Shown: piece after piece, positions 1-5,115 of the stretch
Layout of the letters: each line of letters opens with the position of its first letter
Numbering within the stretch: position 1 is the stretch's first letter
NCBI GenBank assembly: GCA_013361595.1
Contig: JABFXT010000060.1
Coordinates: forward strand, 1-5,115
Length of the DNA stretch: 5,115 nucleotides
From: Nocardia sp.
Lineage (GTDB): Bacteria; Actinomycetota; Actinomycetes; Mycobacteriales; Mycobacteriaceae
Direction: 5' to 3'
Notes under the pieces: generated by a model
Database searches by the model: none
What the model saw: only the letters and a program-made list of their open reading frames with translations
What the model was told of the DNA's origin: nothing
Made by a program: the position numbers and the translations under genes

Positions 1-2304
1 GGCGGTCCGCCGCCACGGCGCCCGGGTGGCCGTTCCGGCGGCCCCGGCGGCCCGGACGGGCGTGGCCCGGCACAAAAACGCCGGAACTGGTGGAAGATCG
101 CGCGCAGGACCGCATACGTGCTGGTCGCGCTCGCCATCGTGGTTCCCAGCACGGTGTTCCTGATCGCCTACTCCACCGTATCGGTGCCCGAACCGGGCGA
201 TATCCAGAACAACCAGGTCGCAACGATTCTCGCCGCCGACGGCGAAACCGAGATCACCCGTGTGGTTCCGCCGCAGGGCAACCGGACCGATGTGACGATC
301 GATCAGATTCCGCCCCATGTGCGCAACGCCGTGATCGCCGCCGAGGACCGGGACTTCTACAGCAACCCCGGTTTCTCGATCTCCGGTTTCGCCCGCGCCG
401 CCCGGGACAATGTGCTCGGGCGCGAAAGCGCCGGTGGTGGTTCGACGATCACCCAGCAGTATGTGAAGAACGCGCTCGTCGGTGACGAACGCAGCCTCAC
501 CCGTAAGCTGCACGAGCTGGTCATCTCGGCGAAGATGGCCCGGCAGTGGAGCAAGGACGAGATCCTCACCGCCTACCTGAACACCATCTATTTCGGGCGC
601 GGCGCCTACGGTATCGATGCCGCGGCCAAGGCGTATTTCGCCAAGCCGGTGGCCGAGCTGAGCCCCGCCGAGGGCGCGGTACTCGCCGCCACCATCCAGC
701 TGCCGTCGCTGCTGGATCCGGAGTCCAATCCCGAGGGCGCGAAGTCCCGCTGGAACTACGTGCTCGACGGTATGGTCTCCGGCGGGAACCTGAACCCCAC
801 CGAACGCGCGGGTATGACCTACCCCCAGGTGGTGTCGTCGGCGGCGGCCGGTCAGAAGACCGAGTCATCGGGTCCGGAGGGTCATATCAAAGCGCAGGTG
901 CTGCGCGAACTCTCCGAGGCCGGGATCAGCGAACAGCAGCTGAACACGGCGGGCCTGGAGATCACCACCACCATCGACGCGAAAGCACAGCAGGCGGCGG
1001 TGGACTCCGCGCGCAAGAACATGGAGGGCGAGCCCGACAAACTGCGGACCGCGGTGACCTCCATCGACCCGAAAACAGGCGCGGTGCGCGCCTATTACGG
1101 TGGCGAGGACGGTTACGGATACGACTTCGCGAACGCCGCGCTGCAGACCGGCTCCTCGTTCAAGGTGGTCGGCTTGGCCCAGAACCTGGAGAACGGTATC
1201 CCGCTGTCGCAGATGTACGACAGCTCGCCGATCACGGTGAACGGTATCGAGATCACCAACGTCGAGGGCGAGCAGTGCGGGGTCTGCACCATCGCCGAAG
1301 CGCTCAAACGCTCGCTGAACACCAGCTTCTACCGGATGCAGCTGGAAATGCAGAACGGCCCACAGAAGATCGCCGATATGGGTCACAAACTGGGCATTCC
1401 CGAAGAGCTTCCGGGAGTCGGCCCCACCCTCACCGAGCCCGGCGGCGCCGGCCCGAACAACGGAATCGTGCTCGGCCAGTACCAGGCCCGTCCGCTGGAT
1501 ATGGCCTCGGCCTACGCGACGCTGGCCGCATCGGGTATGTACCACAAGCCACATTTCGTGACCAAGGTCGTATCCGCGGACGGTACGGTGCTGCTCGATC
1601 GTGGTGACGTGGCCGGCGAGCGGCGGGTCTCCGAAGCCGTCGCCGACAATGTCACGGCGGCCATGGAACCGATCGCCGGGTATTCACGCAACCACGGGCT
1701 CGCCGGCGGTCGTGCCTCGGCAGCCAAGACCGGCACCGCCCAGCTGGGTGACACCGGGGAGAACAAGGACGTGTGGATGGTGGGCTACACGCCGTCGCTG
1801 TCCACCGCCGTCTGGGTGGGCAGCACCGACAACTCTCCACTGCGCAACTACGGTGGCGCGATGATCTACGGTTCCGGCCTGGCGTCGGATATCTGGAAGG
1901 GGACGATGGACGGCGCGCTCGAGGGCACGCCCAACGAGAAGTTCCCCAAACCCGCGCCGATCAAGGGCCAGGCCGGTGTACCGAAGTGGACCGCCCCCTA
2001 TACCGCGCCGTCCACCACGATGCCGACCTTCGAGCCGCCGGTGGTGATCCAGCCGAGCCAGGTGGAGATCCTGCCCGGTATCACCATCCCGGTGCCCGGA
2101 ATGCAGCCCAACCCGCGTAGCCAGCAGCAGCCACAGAATCAGCCGCAGGGCAACGGAGAGGGGCCGATGCCCGGGCAGCCGACCGCCGGCCAGACCAGTA
2201 CGGCCCCGACGGCCACCCAGGCACCCAGCGCGGGCGGCGGCACCGACACCTCCGGTGACGGCGGCGACGACGGAGACGACAGCCGCCCGAGCCCCGGCGG
2301 ATAA
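1..2304 (+). CDS. ponA1: Bifunctional class A penicillin-binding protein, PonA1 type (5' partial)
   Basis: This enzyme polymerises lipid II into glycan strands and crosslinks the stem peptides at the outer face of the membrane. The frame is open from base 1, so the true start lies outside the window; 767 residues are visible. In visible-residue numbering, 1–37 are a Gly/Pro/Arg-rich cytoplasmic tail and about 38–58 a membrane anchor. The GT51 domain follows: EDRDFYSNPG at 115 (catalytic Glu codon 343–345), GGSTITQQ near 146, RKLHELVISAKM near 168, and LNTIYFGRGAYG near 193. The transpeptidase has SSFK (nucleophile Ser385, codon 1153), SLN (438–440) and KTGT (576–579), so both activities look intact. 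A CGVC pair lies at 426–429. The last 150 residues are Pro/Gln-rich and end in an acidic Gly/Asp stretch. No PASTA domain is visible, which favours PonA1 over PonA2. The GTG at 118 lies inside the membrane anchor and is not a credible start. The symbol rests on domain layout and the GT87 neighbour. Confidence 0.95.
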   Translation, partial: GGPPPRRPGGRSGGPGGPDGRGPAQKRRNWWKIARRTAYVLVALAIVVPSTVFLIAYSTVSVPEPGDIQNNQVATILAADGETEITRVVPPQGNRTDVTIDQIPPHVRNAVIAAEDRDFYSNPGFSISGFARAARDNVLGRESAGGGSTITQQYVKNALVGDERSLTRKLHELVISAKMARQWSKDEILTAYLNTIYFGRGAYGIDAAAKAYFAKPVAELSPAEGAVLAATIQLPSLLDPESNPEGAKSRWNYVLDGMVSGGNLNPTERAGMTYPQVVSSAAAGQKTESSGPEGHIKAQVLRELSEAGISEQQLNTAGLEITTTIDAKAQQAAVDSARKNMEGEPDKLRTAVTSIDPKTGAVRAYYGGEDGYGYDFANAALQTGSSFKVVGLAQNLENGIPLSQMYDSSPITVNGIEITNVEGEQCGVCTIAEALKRSLNTSFYRMQLEMQNGPQKIADMGHKLGIPEELPGVGPTLTEPGGAGPNNGIVLGQYQARPLDMASAYATLAASGMYHKPHFVTKVVSADGTVLLDRGDVAGERRVSEAVADNVTAAMEPIAGYSRNHGLAGGRASAAKTGTAQLGDTGENKDVWMVGYTPSLSTAVWVGSTDNSPLRNYGGAMIYGSGLASDIWKGTMDGALEGTPNEKFPKPAPIKGQAGVPKWTAPYTAPSTTMPTFEPPVVIQPSQVEILPGITIPVPGMQPNPRSQQQPQNQPQGNGEGPMPGQPTAGQTSTAPTATQAPSAGGGTDTSGDGGDDGDDSRPSPGG

Positions 2305-2374
2305 ACCCGCAATACTGTCCGGGGCTCCGGCTCGGTCCGGGCCGGGACCCCGGTAACAGGTAACGTCGGGTGCC
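2305..2374 (+). promoter_or_regulatory. Gap before the GT87 gene with tandem GGTAAC and a possible -10 box
   Basis: The 70 bases between the ponA1 stop and the next GTG hold two tandem heptamers, GGTAACA and GGTAACG (2352–2365). Within the second, TAACGT (2361–2366) fits the actinobacterial -10 pattern TANNNT. It ends 8 bases before the GTG at 2375, close to the distance expected if transcription began at or next to the GTG, giving a leaderless mRNA. No -35 is evident and no purine-rich ribosome binding site lies at normal spacing; the nearest AGG is 14 bases upstream. The short gap also allows read-through from ponA1. The promoter call is inference from spacing and motif only. Confidence 0.3.
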
Positions 2375-4228
2375 GTGAGCGAGCAGCGACCGGTGGGTGG
2401 GCCGGACGAAGGTGTAGGTCCCGGAAACGGGCGGACCGGCCGGGCCGACACAGCCGGTTACGATTCGCCCGCCACGCTCGCCCGCGACCTGCGCTCGGCC
2501 GACGGGCGCGACAAACCGAGCCGCAACGATTCCATGACCGCCCAGCTGTGCACGGTCGTGGGCGGCCCGGTCGGCGATCACGCGCTGATCGGGCGCGCCC
2601 GATTCTGGACGCCGATGCGGGTGCTGCTGGCGTTCGCGGTGGTCTTCCTGGCGTTCGGCTGGTTCGCGAAGGCCGGATGTATCCAGCAGACCACCACCTC
2701 GGACGGCCTGCTCACCCTCGACTGGAACAACGGCCGCCAGTACACCGCCATGTGCTACTCCGACACGGTGCCGCTCTACGGCGCCGAACGGCTCAACGAG
2801 GGCGCGTTCCCGTACAAGAAATCCTGGGTGGAGGAGACCCCCGGCGGCGGTACCGAGGTCCGCCATATGGAATATCCGGTGCTGTCGGGCATGTACCAGT
2901 ACGTCTCGATGCTGGTGGCCAAGAGCTGGGATGCCAGCCCGCTGCCGGGTGCGTTGCAGGTGGTCCTGTACTTCAATGTGGTGGCGCTGGGGTTGTCGGC
3001 GGCGTGGCTCGTCACCATCTGGGCAACCGCCCTGCTGTCCGGGCGGCGCGTCTGGGATGCGGCGCTGGTGGCCTGCTCACCGCTGGTGATCGTGCACGGC
3101 TTCACCAACTTCGACTTTCTCGCGACCGCTTTCGCCGCGCTGGGCCTGCTCGCGTGGGCGCGGCGCCGGCCCCTGCTGGCCGGGATCCTGCTGGGTCTGG
3201 GCGGTGCGGCGAAGCTGTATCCGCTGCTGCTGCTCGGCCCGATCGTGGTGTTGTGCCTGCGCGCCGACCCGATGCAGCGCACCCCACGGGCACACCAGGC
3301 CACCCGGTTGCGCGATATCGACAGTGTCGCGGCACTGCGCACCTGGCTCGAGGAACTCCCGGCCCGGACCCGGTTGTTGGGCGCCCGGCCACTGGGCGCG
3401 GCCGGCCTGACCGTCGGCGGCGCCCTGGGCACCTGGGCACTGGTCAACCTGCCGATCGCCCTGCTGTACCCGGACGGCTGGCGGGAGTTCTTCCGGCTCA
3501 ACACCACGCGCCACGCCGATCCCGATTCCCTCTACAACGTCGTGGTGTCGTTCACCGACTGGTCCGGTTTCGACGGTGTGCTGCGGCACGGCGAGCCGCC
3601 CACGATCCTCAACCTCGTCTCGCTGCTGCTGTTCGTCGCGGCCTGTCTGGGCATCGCCTATATCGGCCTGACCGCCCCGCGACGCCCCCGGCTGGCCCAG
3701 CTGTGCTTCCTGGTGATCGCCGCGTTCCTGCTGACGAACAAGGTGTGGAGCCCCCAGTATTCGCTCTGGCTGGTACCGATCGCGGTGTTGGCGCTACCGC
3801 ATCGCCGTGTCCTGCTGGCCTGGATGACGATCGACGCGCTGGTCTGGGTGCCGCGCATGTTCTATTACCTCGGGGTGGACCGTAAGGGCCTGCCCGAGCA
3901 GTGGTTCACCGCGACGGTACTGCTGCGCGATCTCGCGGTGATCGGATTGTGTGCCCTGATCATCCGGCAGATCTACCGGCCCGAACAGGATCTGGTGCGC
4001 CGCGACCGAGTGGACGACCCGGTCGGCGGGGTGGTCGACGACGCCGGCGATCCACTGCTGCCGTGGCTGCCCGAGATACTACGGCCCAGGATCTCCCGGG
4101 AAACGCATTGGACCGGCGCGGTCGCCGCGAAACATGTCCGGCCGCGGGAGCCCGCGGTCGCGGCAGCCGCGAGCCCGTCGGCCCAGACGAACAGCGGATC
4201 CGAACGCCCGCCCGCCCGCCTGGGCTGA
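2375..4228 (+). CDS. GT87-type (GT-C fold) membrane glycosyltransferase, Rv0051-like
   Basis: This 617-residue polytopic protein resembles the GT87 family of polyprenyl-phosphate-sugar-dependent transferases, which act outside the membrane on lipoglycans or polysaccharides (PimE is a known member). About ten hydrophobic segments are visible, including 80–100, 195–220, 246–262, 266–296, 341–366, 410–431, 438–455, 460–474 and 515–531. Family-like motifs are EYPVLSGMY (166–174), NFDFLA (245–250), AAKLYPLLLL (278–287) and NKVWSPQYSLWLVP (455–468). The first outer loop (101–194) contains Cys102, Cys127 and Asp130; Asp130 is a possible catalytic acid, as GT-C enzymes place one in this loop, but this is inference. 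Residues 1–75 and 535–617 are hydrophilic and presumably cytoplasmic; the C-terminal tail is acidic first, then Ala/Pro/Arg-rich. The GTG start lacks a Shine-Dalgarno sequence; an ATG at 2534 (residue 54) would keep every membrane segment. The acceptor sugar or lipid cannot be told from sequence. Position after ponA1 matches the mycobacterial order. Confidence 0.88.
   Translation: MSEQRPVGGPDEGVGPGNGRTGRADTAGYDSPATLARDLRSADGRDKPSRNDSMTAQLCTVVGGPVGDHALIGRARFWTPMRVLLAFAVVFLAFGWFAKAGCIQQTTTSDGLLTLDWNNGRQYTAMCYSDTVPLYGAERLNEGAFPYKKSWVEETPGGGTEVRHMEYPVLSGMYQYVSMLVAKSWDASPLPGALQVVLYFNVVALGLSAAWLVTIWATALLSGRRVWDAALVACSPLVIVHGFTNFDFLATAFAALGLLAWARRRPLLAGILLGLGGAAKLYPLLLLGPIVVLCLRADPMQRTPRAHQATRLRDIDSVAALRTWLEELPARTRLLGARPLGAAGLTVGGALGTWALVNLPIALLYPDGWREFFRLNTTRHADPDSLYNVVVSFTDWSGFDGVLRHGEPPTILNLVSLLLFVAACLGIAYIGLTAPRRPRLAQLCFLVIAAFLLTNKVWSPQYSLWLVPIAVLALPHRRVLLAWMTIDALVWVPRMFYYLGVDRKGLPEQWFTATVLLRDLAVIGLCALIIRQIYRPEQDLVRRDRVDDPVGGVVDDAGDPLLPWLPEILRPRISRETHWTGAVAAKHVRPREPAVAAAASPSAQTNSGSERPPARLG
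4142..4172. repeat. Two adjacent palindromes in the 3' end of the GT87 gene
   Basis: CCGCGG-GAGC-CCGCGG (core of 4142–4157) is followed directly by TCGCGGC-A-GCCGCGA (4158–4172). Both lie in codons for the low-complexity Ala/Pro/Arg tail of the GT87 protein. Read on the minus strand they begin about 60 bases beyond the stop of the small secreted gene, so they could end its transcript as U-poor hairpins. The second has a one-base centre, so an RNA stem would need to open to about five pairs. Because Arg, Ala and Pro codons in GC-rich DNA readily create such palindromes, a terminator role is uncertain. Confidence 0.3.
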
Positions 4229-4233
4229 GAGGG

Positions 4234-4485
4234 TCAGTACGGAAGCCCGTTGGGGTAGCAGACCGGACGCCATAGCGTTCCGCAGAAGAAGTTGTTCAGA
4301 TCGGCCGAGCCGCTGGCGATCACGCCGTTGCCGATCGTCTGCGTATCGATCGGCTGCGCCTCGTACGGCCGGAGCTCGATCGCCCGGGTTTCCGTCGGTG
4401 CCTGCGCCTGTGCGGGAGCCACGGACAACAGCGCCGCACCGGCCAGCAGCGCACCCGCGACGAGGGAGCGGTTGACTCGCATCAT
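4234..4485 (-). CDS. Small predicted secreted protein with two cysteines, unknown function
   Basis: I do not recognise a family. From the ATG at 4485 the product has 83 residues: a short basic n-region (MMRVNRS), a hydrophobic Ala/Leu/Gly core (8–23), and APAQAQA, which offers signal peptidase I sites after Ala27 or Ala29. The mature part would be about 55 residues, with Cys68 and Cys76 in a C-terminal segment rich in aromatic residues and prolines (NNFFCGTLWRPVCYPNGLPY), which could form one disulfide outside the cell. Start choice is open. A GTG at 4518 has a good GAGG (4527–4530) at 8-base spacing and adds 11 residues (with Lys, Asp, Arg, Glu) before the signal peptide; the ATG at 4485 gives a canonical signal peptide but only a weak AAAGA site. 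A second ATG is at 4482. The stop lies 5 bases from the stop of the converging GT87 gene. The clear signal peptide is the main reason to believe the gene is real. Confidence 0.72.
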   Translation of the reverse strand: MMRVNRSLVAGALLAGAALLSVAPAQAQAPTETRAIELRPYEAQPIDTQTIGNGVIASGSADLNNFFCGTLWRPVCYPNGLPY

Positions 4486-4504
4486 TTCGAACCGATCTTT
4501 CGAA
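4486..4504. repeat. Paired TTCGAA palindromes just upstream of the secreted-protein ATG
   Basis: TTCGAA occurs at 4486–4491 and again at 4499–4504, separated by 7 bases and ending immediately next to the ATG at 4485. Each hexamer is its own reverse complement, so the pair is both a direct and an inverted repeat with a 13-base period. If translation starts at 4485 the pair covers the ribosome binding region and could be an operator. If it starts at the GTG at 4518 the pair is coding sequence. The hexamer is AT-rich for this genome, but no known regulator is assigned. Confidence 0.3.
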
Positions 4505-4559
4505 TTGGATCCGGCCACGGATATGACCTCGGTGACTCATCGATCACCTCGCTCCGGCC

Positions 4560-4588
4560 GTTACAGAACCGAAATCACTGCATCGCAA
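4560..4588 (-). promoter_or_regulatory. Possible promoter of the small secreted protein gene
   Basis: On the minus strand TTGCGA (4588–4583) and TGTAAC (4565–4560) are separated by exactly 17 bases. Each matches four of six bases of the primary sigma-factor consensus. A start near 4552 would give a leader of roughly 65 bases before the ATG at 4485, or about 35 before the GTG at 4518. This leader includes the GAGG site and a short GGTGA/TCACC hairpin (4531–4548). The call rests on motif and spacing only. Confidence 0.33.
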
Positions 4589-4619
4589 CCGAACTGGGTC
4601 GATGCCGGGTGATCGATCC

Positions 4620-4640
4620 GGACGCCGGGTCCCGGTGTCC
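4620..4640. repeat. Near-perfect palindrome
   Basis: A 10-base arm (GGACGCCGGG, 4620–4629) faces CCCGGTGTCC (4631–4640) around a single T. The one non-Watson-Crick position (4624/4636) is a G·U pair in plus-strand RNA and a C/A mismatch in minus-strand RNA. With a one-base centre it would form a shorter stem in RNA, or act as a dyad-symmetric protein site in DNA. Confidence 0.5.
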
Positions 4641-4662
4641 ACCGCCGAGTCGCCTATCGGAC

Positions 4663-4687
4663 CGTCGCGTCCACCGCGGACGCGACG
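4663..4687. repeat. Perfect 10-bp inverted repeat
   Basis: CGTCGCGTCC (4663–4672) and GGACGCGACG (4678–4687) are exact reverse complements with a 5-base loop, ACCGC. The stem is strong on either strand. No T-run follows it on either side, so it does not look like a classical intrinsic terminator. Confidence 0.6.
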
Positions 4688-4689
4688 AC

Positions 4690-4736
4690 GGCCACCTGAT
4701 CCGGTACCCCGAAAGGGCAGCGCGGACCAGGTGGCC
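4690..4736. repeat. 13-bp inverted repeat enclosing a GAAA-loop hairpin
   Basis: GGCCACCTGATCC (4690–4702) and GGACCAGGTGGCC (4724–4736) pair at 12 of 13 positions. The exception (4699/4727) is an A/C mismatch in plus-strand RNA but a U·G wobble in minus-strand RNA. Between the arms, CCC-GAAA-GGG (4708–4717) would form a small hairpin with a GNRA tetraloop in a plus-strand transcript. The two clues favour different strands, so transcription direction is unresolved. Confidence 0.5.
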
Positions 4737-4790
4737 GCTGTACAGATCGCCGCCGACCCGACGGGCGACCGATCCACCGAACGCGCGAAC

Positions 4791-4818
4791 GGCGATCGGT
4801 GGATGGCCACCGATCGCC
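4791..4818 (-). terminator. Perfect 12-bp hairpin downstream of the DoxX gene
   Basis: GGCGATCGGTGG (4791–4802) and CCACCGATCGCC (4807–4818) are exact reverse complements with a 4-base loop. The hairpin begins 19 bases past the DoxX stop on the minus strand, where a terminator is expected. No U-tract follows in that direction, so it would be a U-poor hairpin of the sort often proposed in actinobacteria. On the plus strand a short TTTCG follows the stem. An alternative 9-bp stem, 4772–4780 with 4796–4804, would compete with it. Confidence 0.55.
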
Positions 4819-4837
4819 TTTCGTCGTCATGGATTCG

Positions 4838-5115
4838 TCATCGCGCGAACGTCTTACGCAGATCGGTGACCGTGGCACGGCGCTCATAGGCGATCCAGGC
4901 GAAGATCGCGGCGAGCACCAGCGGGAAGATCGCCATGGCGGGCTCACCGGCCAGGAAGGCCTGGGTCCCGGCGGCGAGCACGGTGAGAACGGACAGACCC
5001 GCGGCGGCCAGGGCACTGAGCCGCGGCACCATCAGGCCGATACCGCCCGCGACCTCCACGACTCCGATGAAGATGAGCAGCCCGAACGGGATGGTCAGAT
5101 TCTCGGGCGCATTCT
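4838..5115 (-). CDS. DoxX-family membrane protein (N-terminus outside window)
   Basis: The frame is open to the right edge, and 91 C-terminal residues are visible. DoxX proteins are usually about 130–150 residues with four membrane helices, so roughly the first third, including helix 1, is missing. Three hydrophobic segments are seen: one around the family-like stretch FIGVVEVAGGIGLMVPRLSA, one around LAAAGLSVLTVLAAGTQAFLAG, and one around AIFPLVLAAIFAWIAY. The protein ends in a short basic tail, ATVTDLRKTFAR. The GTG at 5059 lies within a membrane segment and is not the true start, since coding-like sequence continues upstream (NAPENLTIPFGLLIFIG). The family is broad. Some mycobacterial DoxX proteins have been linked to a membrane oxidoreductase complex with superoxide dismutase, but nothing here shows that this copy has that role. 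A strong hairpin follows the stop. Confidence 0.82.
   Translation of the reverse strand, partial: NAPENLTIPFGLLIFIGVVEVAGGIGLMVPRLSALAAAGLSVLTVLAAGTQAFLAGEPAMAIFPLVLAAIFAWIAYERRATVTDLRKTFAR

Larger units (their letters stand above)
4486..4837. other. Structured intergenic region between secreted-protein and DoxX genes
   Basis: No convincing gene lies here. Open frames on both strands translate to Arg/Pro/Ser-rich, protein-unlike sequence without a homologue I recognise. The left part (4486–4590) holds the possible leader and promoter of the small secreted protein. The right part (4620–4818) holds a close series of inverted repeats: 4620–4640, 4663–4687, 4690–4736 and 4791–4818. The 10-base arms ATCGATCACC (4539–4548) and GGTGATCGAT (4608–4617) are exact complements flanking the promoter candidate. 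The repeat density could mean a structured RNA, a compound terminator region or a decayed small palindromic element; the sequence alone does not decide. Confidence 0.6.

Noticed and set aside
865..1554. Minus-strand 229-codon open frame inside ponA1
   Set aside because: Antisense shadow of a well-supported gene; no recognised domain or plausible initiation context.
546..1607. Plus-strand 353-codon open frame inside ponA1
   Set aside because: Arg-rich low-quality translation in a shifted frame. The ponA1 frame carries all catalytic motifs without interruption.
2104..2304. Repeat-rich 3' end of ponA1 as a PASTA domain or tandem repeat
   Set aside because: The translation is irregular Pro/Gln/Gly and Asp/Gly low complexity, without PASTA features or a fixed period.
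2319..2353. GC-rich imperfect hairpin after ponA1 as a terminator
   Set aside because: The outer arms CCGGGG/CCCCGG are only 6 bases and 23 apart, with no T-run. This is not distinguishable from chance in such GC-rich sequence.
2081..2866. Minus-strand open frame spanning the ponA1/GT87 junction
   Set aside because: It covers two real plus-strand genes and reads as Arg/Gly/Pro-rich sequence.
2548..3885. Long plus-strand open frame of 445 codons in another frame
   Set aside because: It overlaps the GT87 gene throughout. Its translation is Arg/Gly/Pro-rich without family motifs, as expected of an out-of-frame shadow in GC-rich DNA.
4079..4540. Minus-strand 153-codon open frame overlapping the secreted-protein gene
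   Set aside because: The overlapping frame has a clear signal peptide, while this one is Arg/Gly-rich and runs into the GT87 gene.
4544..4810. Minus-strand 88-codon open frame in the intergenic region
   Set aside because: Arg/Ser/Gly-rich without hydrophobic core or motif, and it runs through several strong inverted repeats.
4602..4889. Plus-strand 95-codon open frame across the intergenic region into DoxX
   Set aside because: Arg/Pro-rich shadow that overlaps the DoxX 3' end; no supporting signal.
1..5115. CRISPR array, insertion sequence, tRNA or rRNA
   Set aside because: No regularly spaced direct repeats, transposase-like frame, tRNA-like cloverleaf or rRNA signature was seen.

Overview
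The window is very GC-rich, coding-dense DNA. The gene content and protein style (a PonA1-type class A penicillin-binding protein followed by a polyprenyl-phosphate-dependent GT-C/GT87 glycosyltransferase) point to a mycolic-acid actinobacterium (order Mycobacteriales), most likely Nocardia or a close relative. The pair corresponds, from memory, to the ponA1–Rv0051 order of Mycobacterium tuberculosis. No database search was possible, so species and orthology remain inference.

Layout: (1) 1–2304, plus strand: a bifunctional peptidoglycan synthase whose 5' end lies outside the window; a Gly/Pro/Arg-rich cytoplasmic tail, one membrane anchor, GT51 transglycosylase, transpeptidase, and a Pro/Gln-rich tail ending in an acidic stretch. 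(2) 2305–2374: a 70-base gap with a tandem GGTAAC repeat and a possible TANNNT -10 box. (3) 2375–4228, plus strand: a polytopic GT87-type glycosyltransferase with a hydrophilic C-terminal tail. (4) 4234–4485 (or up to 4518), minus strand: a small predicted secreted protein with two cysteines, converging on gene 2 with only 5 bases between stop codons. (5) 4486–4837: an intergenic region with a possible promoter and an unusually dense series of inverted repeats. (6) 4838–5115, minus strand: the C-terminal part of a DoxX-family membrane protein that runs off the right edge.

The two plus-strand genes both act at the outer face of the membrane in envelope assembly: one polymerises and crosslinks peptidoglycan from lipid II, the other probably transfers a sugar from a polyprenyl-phosphate donor to a lipid or polysaccharide acceptor. 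They may be co-transcribed, although the second gene may also have its own leaderless promoter. The two minus-strand genes have no evident functional link to them.

The main candidate for something undescribed is the 4620–4818 region, where four or five inverted repeats lie in about 200 bases (one with perfect 12-bp arms, one with perfect 10-bp arms), and the adjacent small secreted two-cysteine protein. I see no CRISPR array, insertion sequence, tRNA or rRNA.
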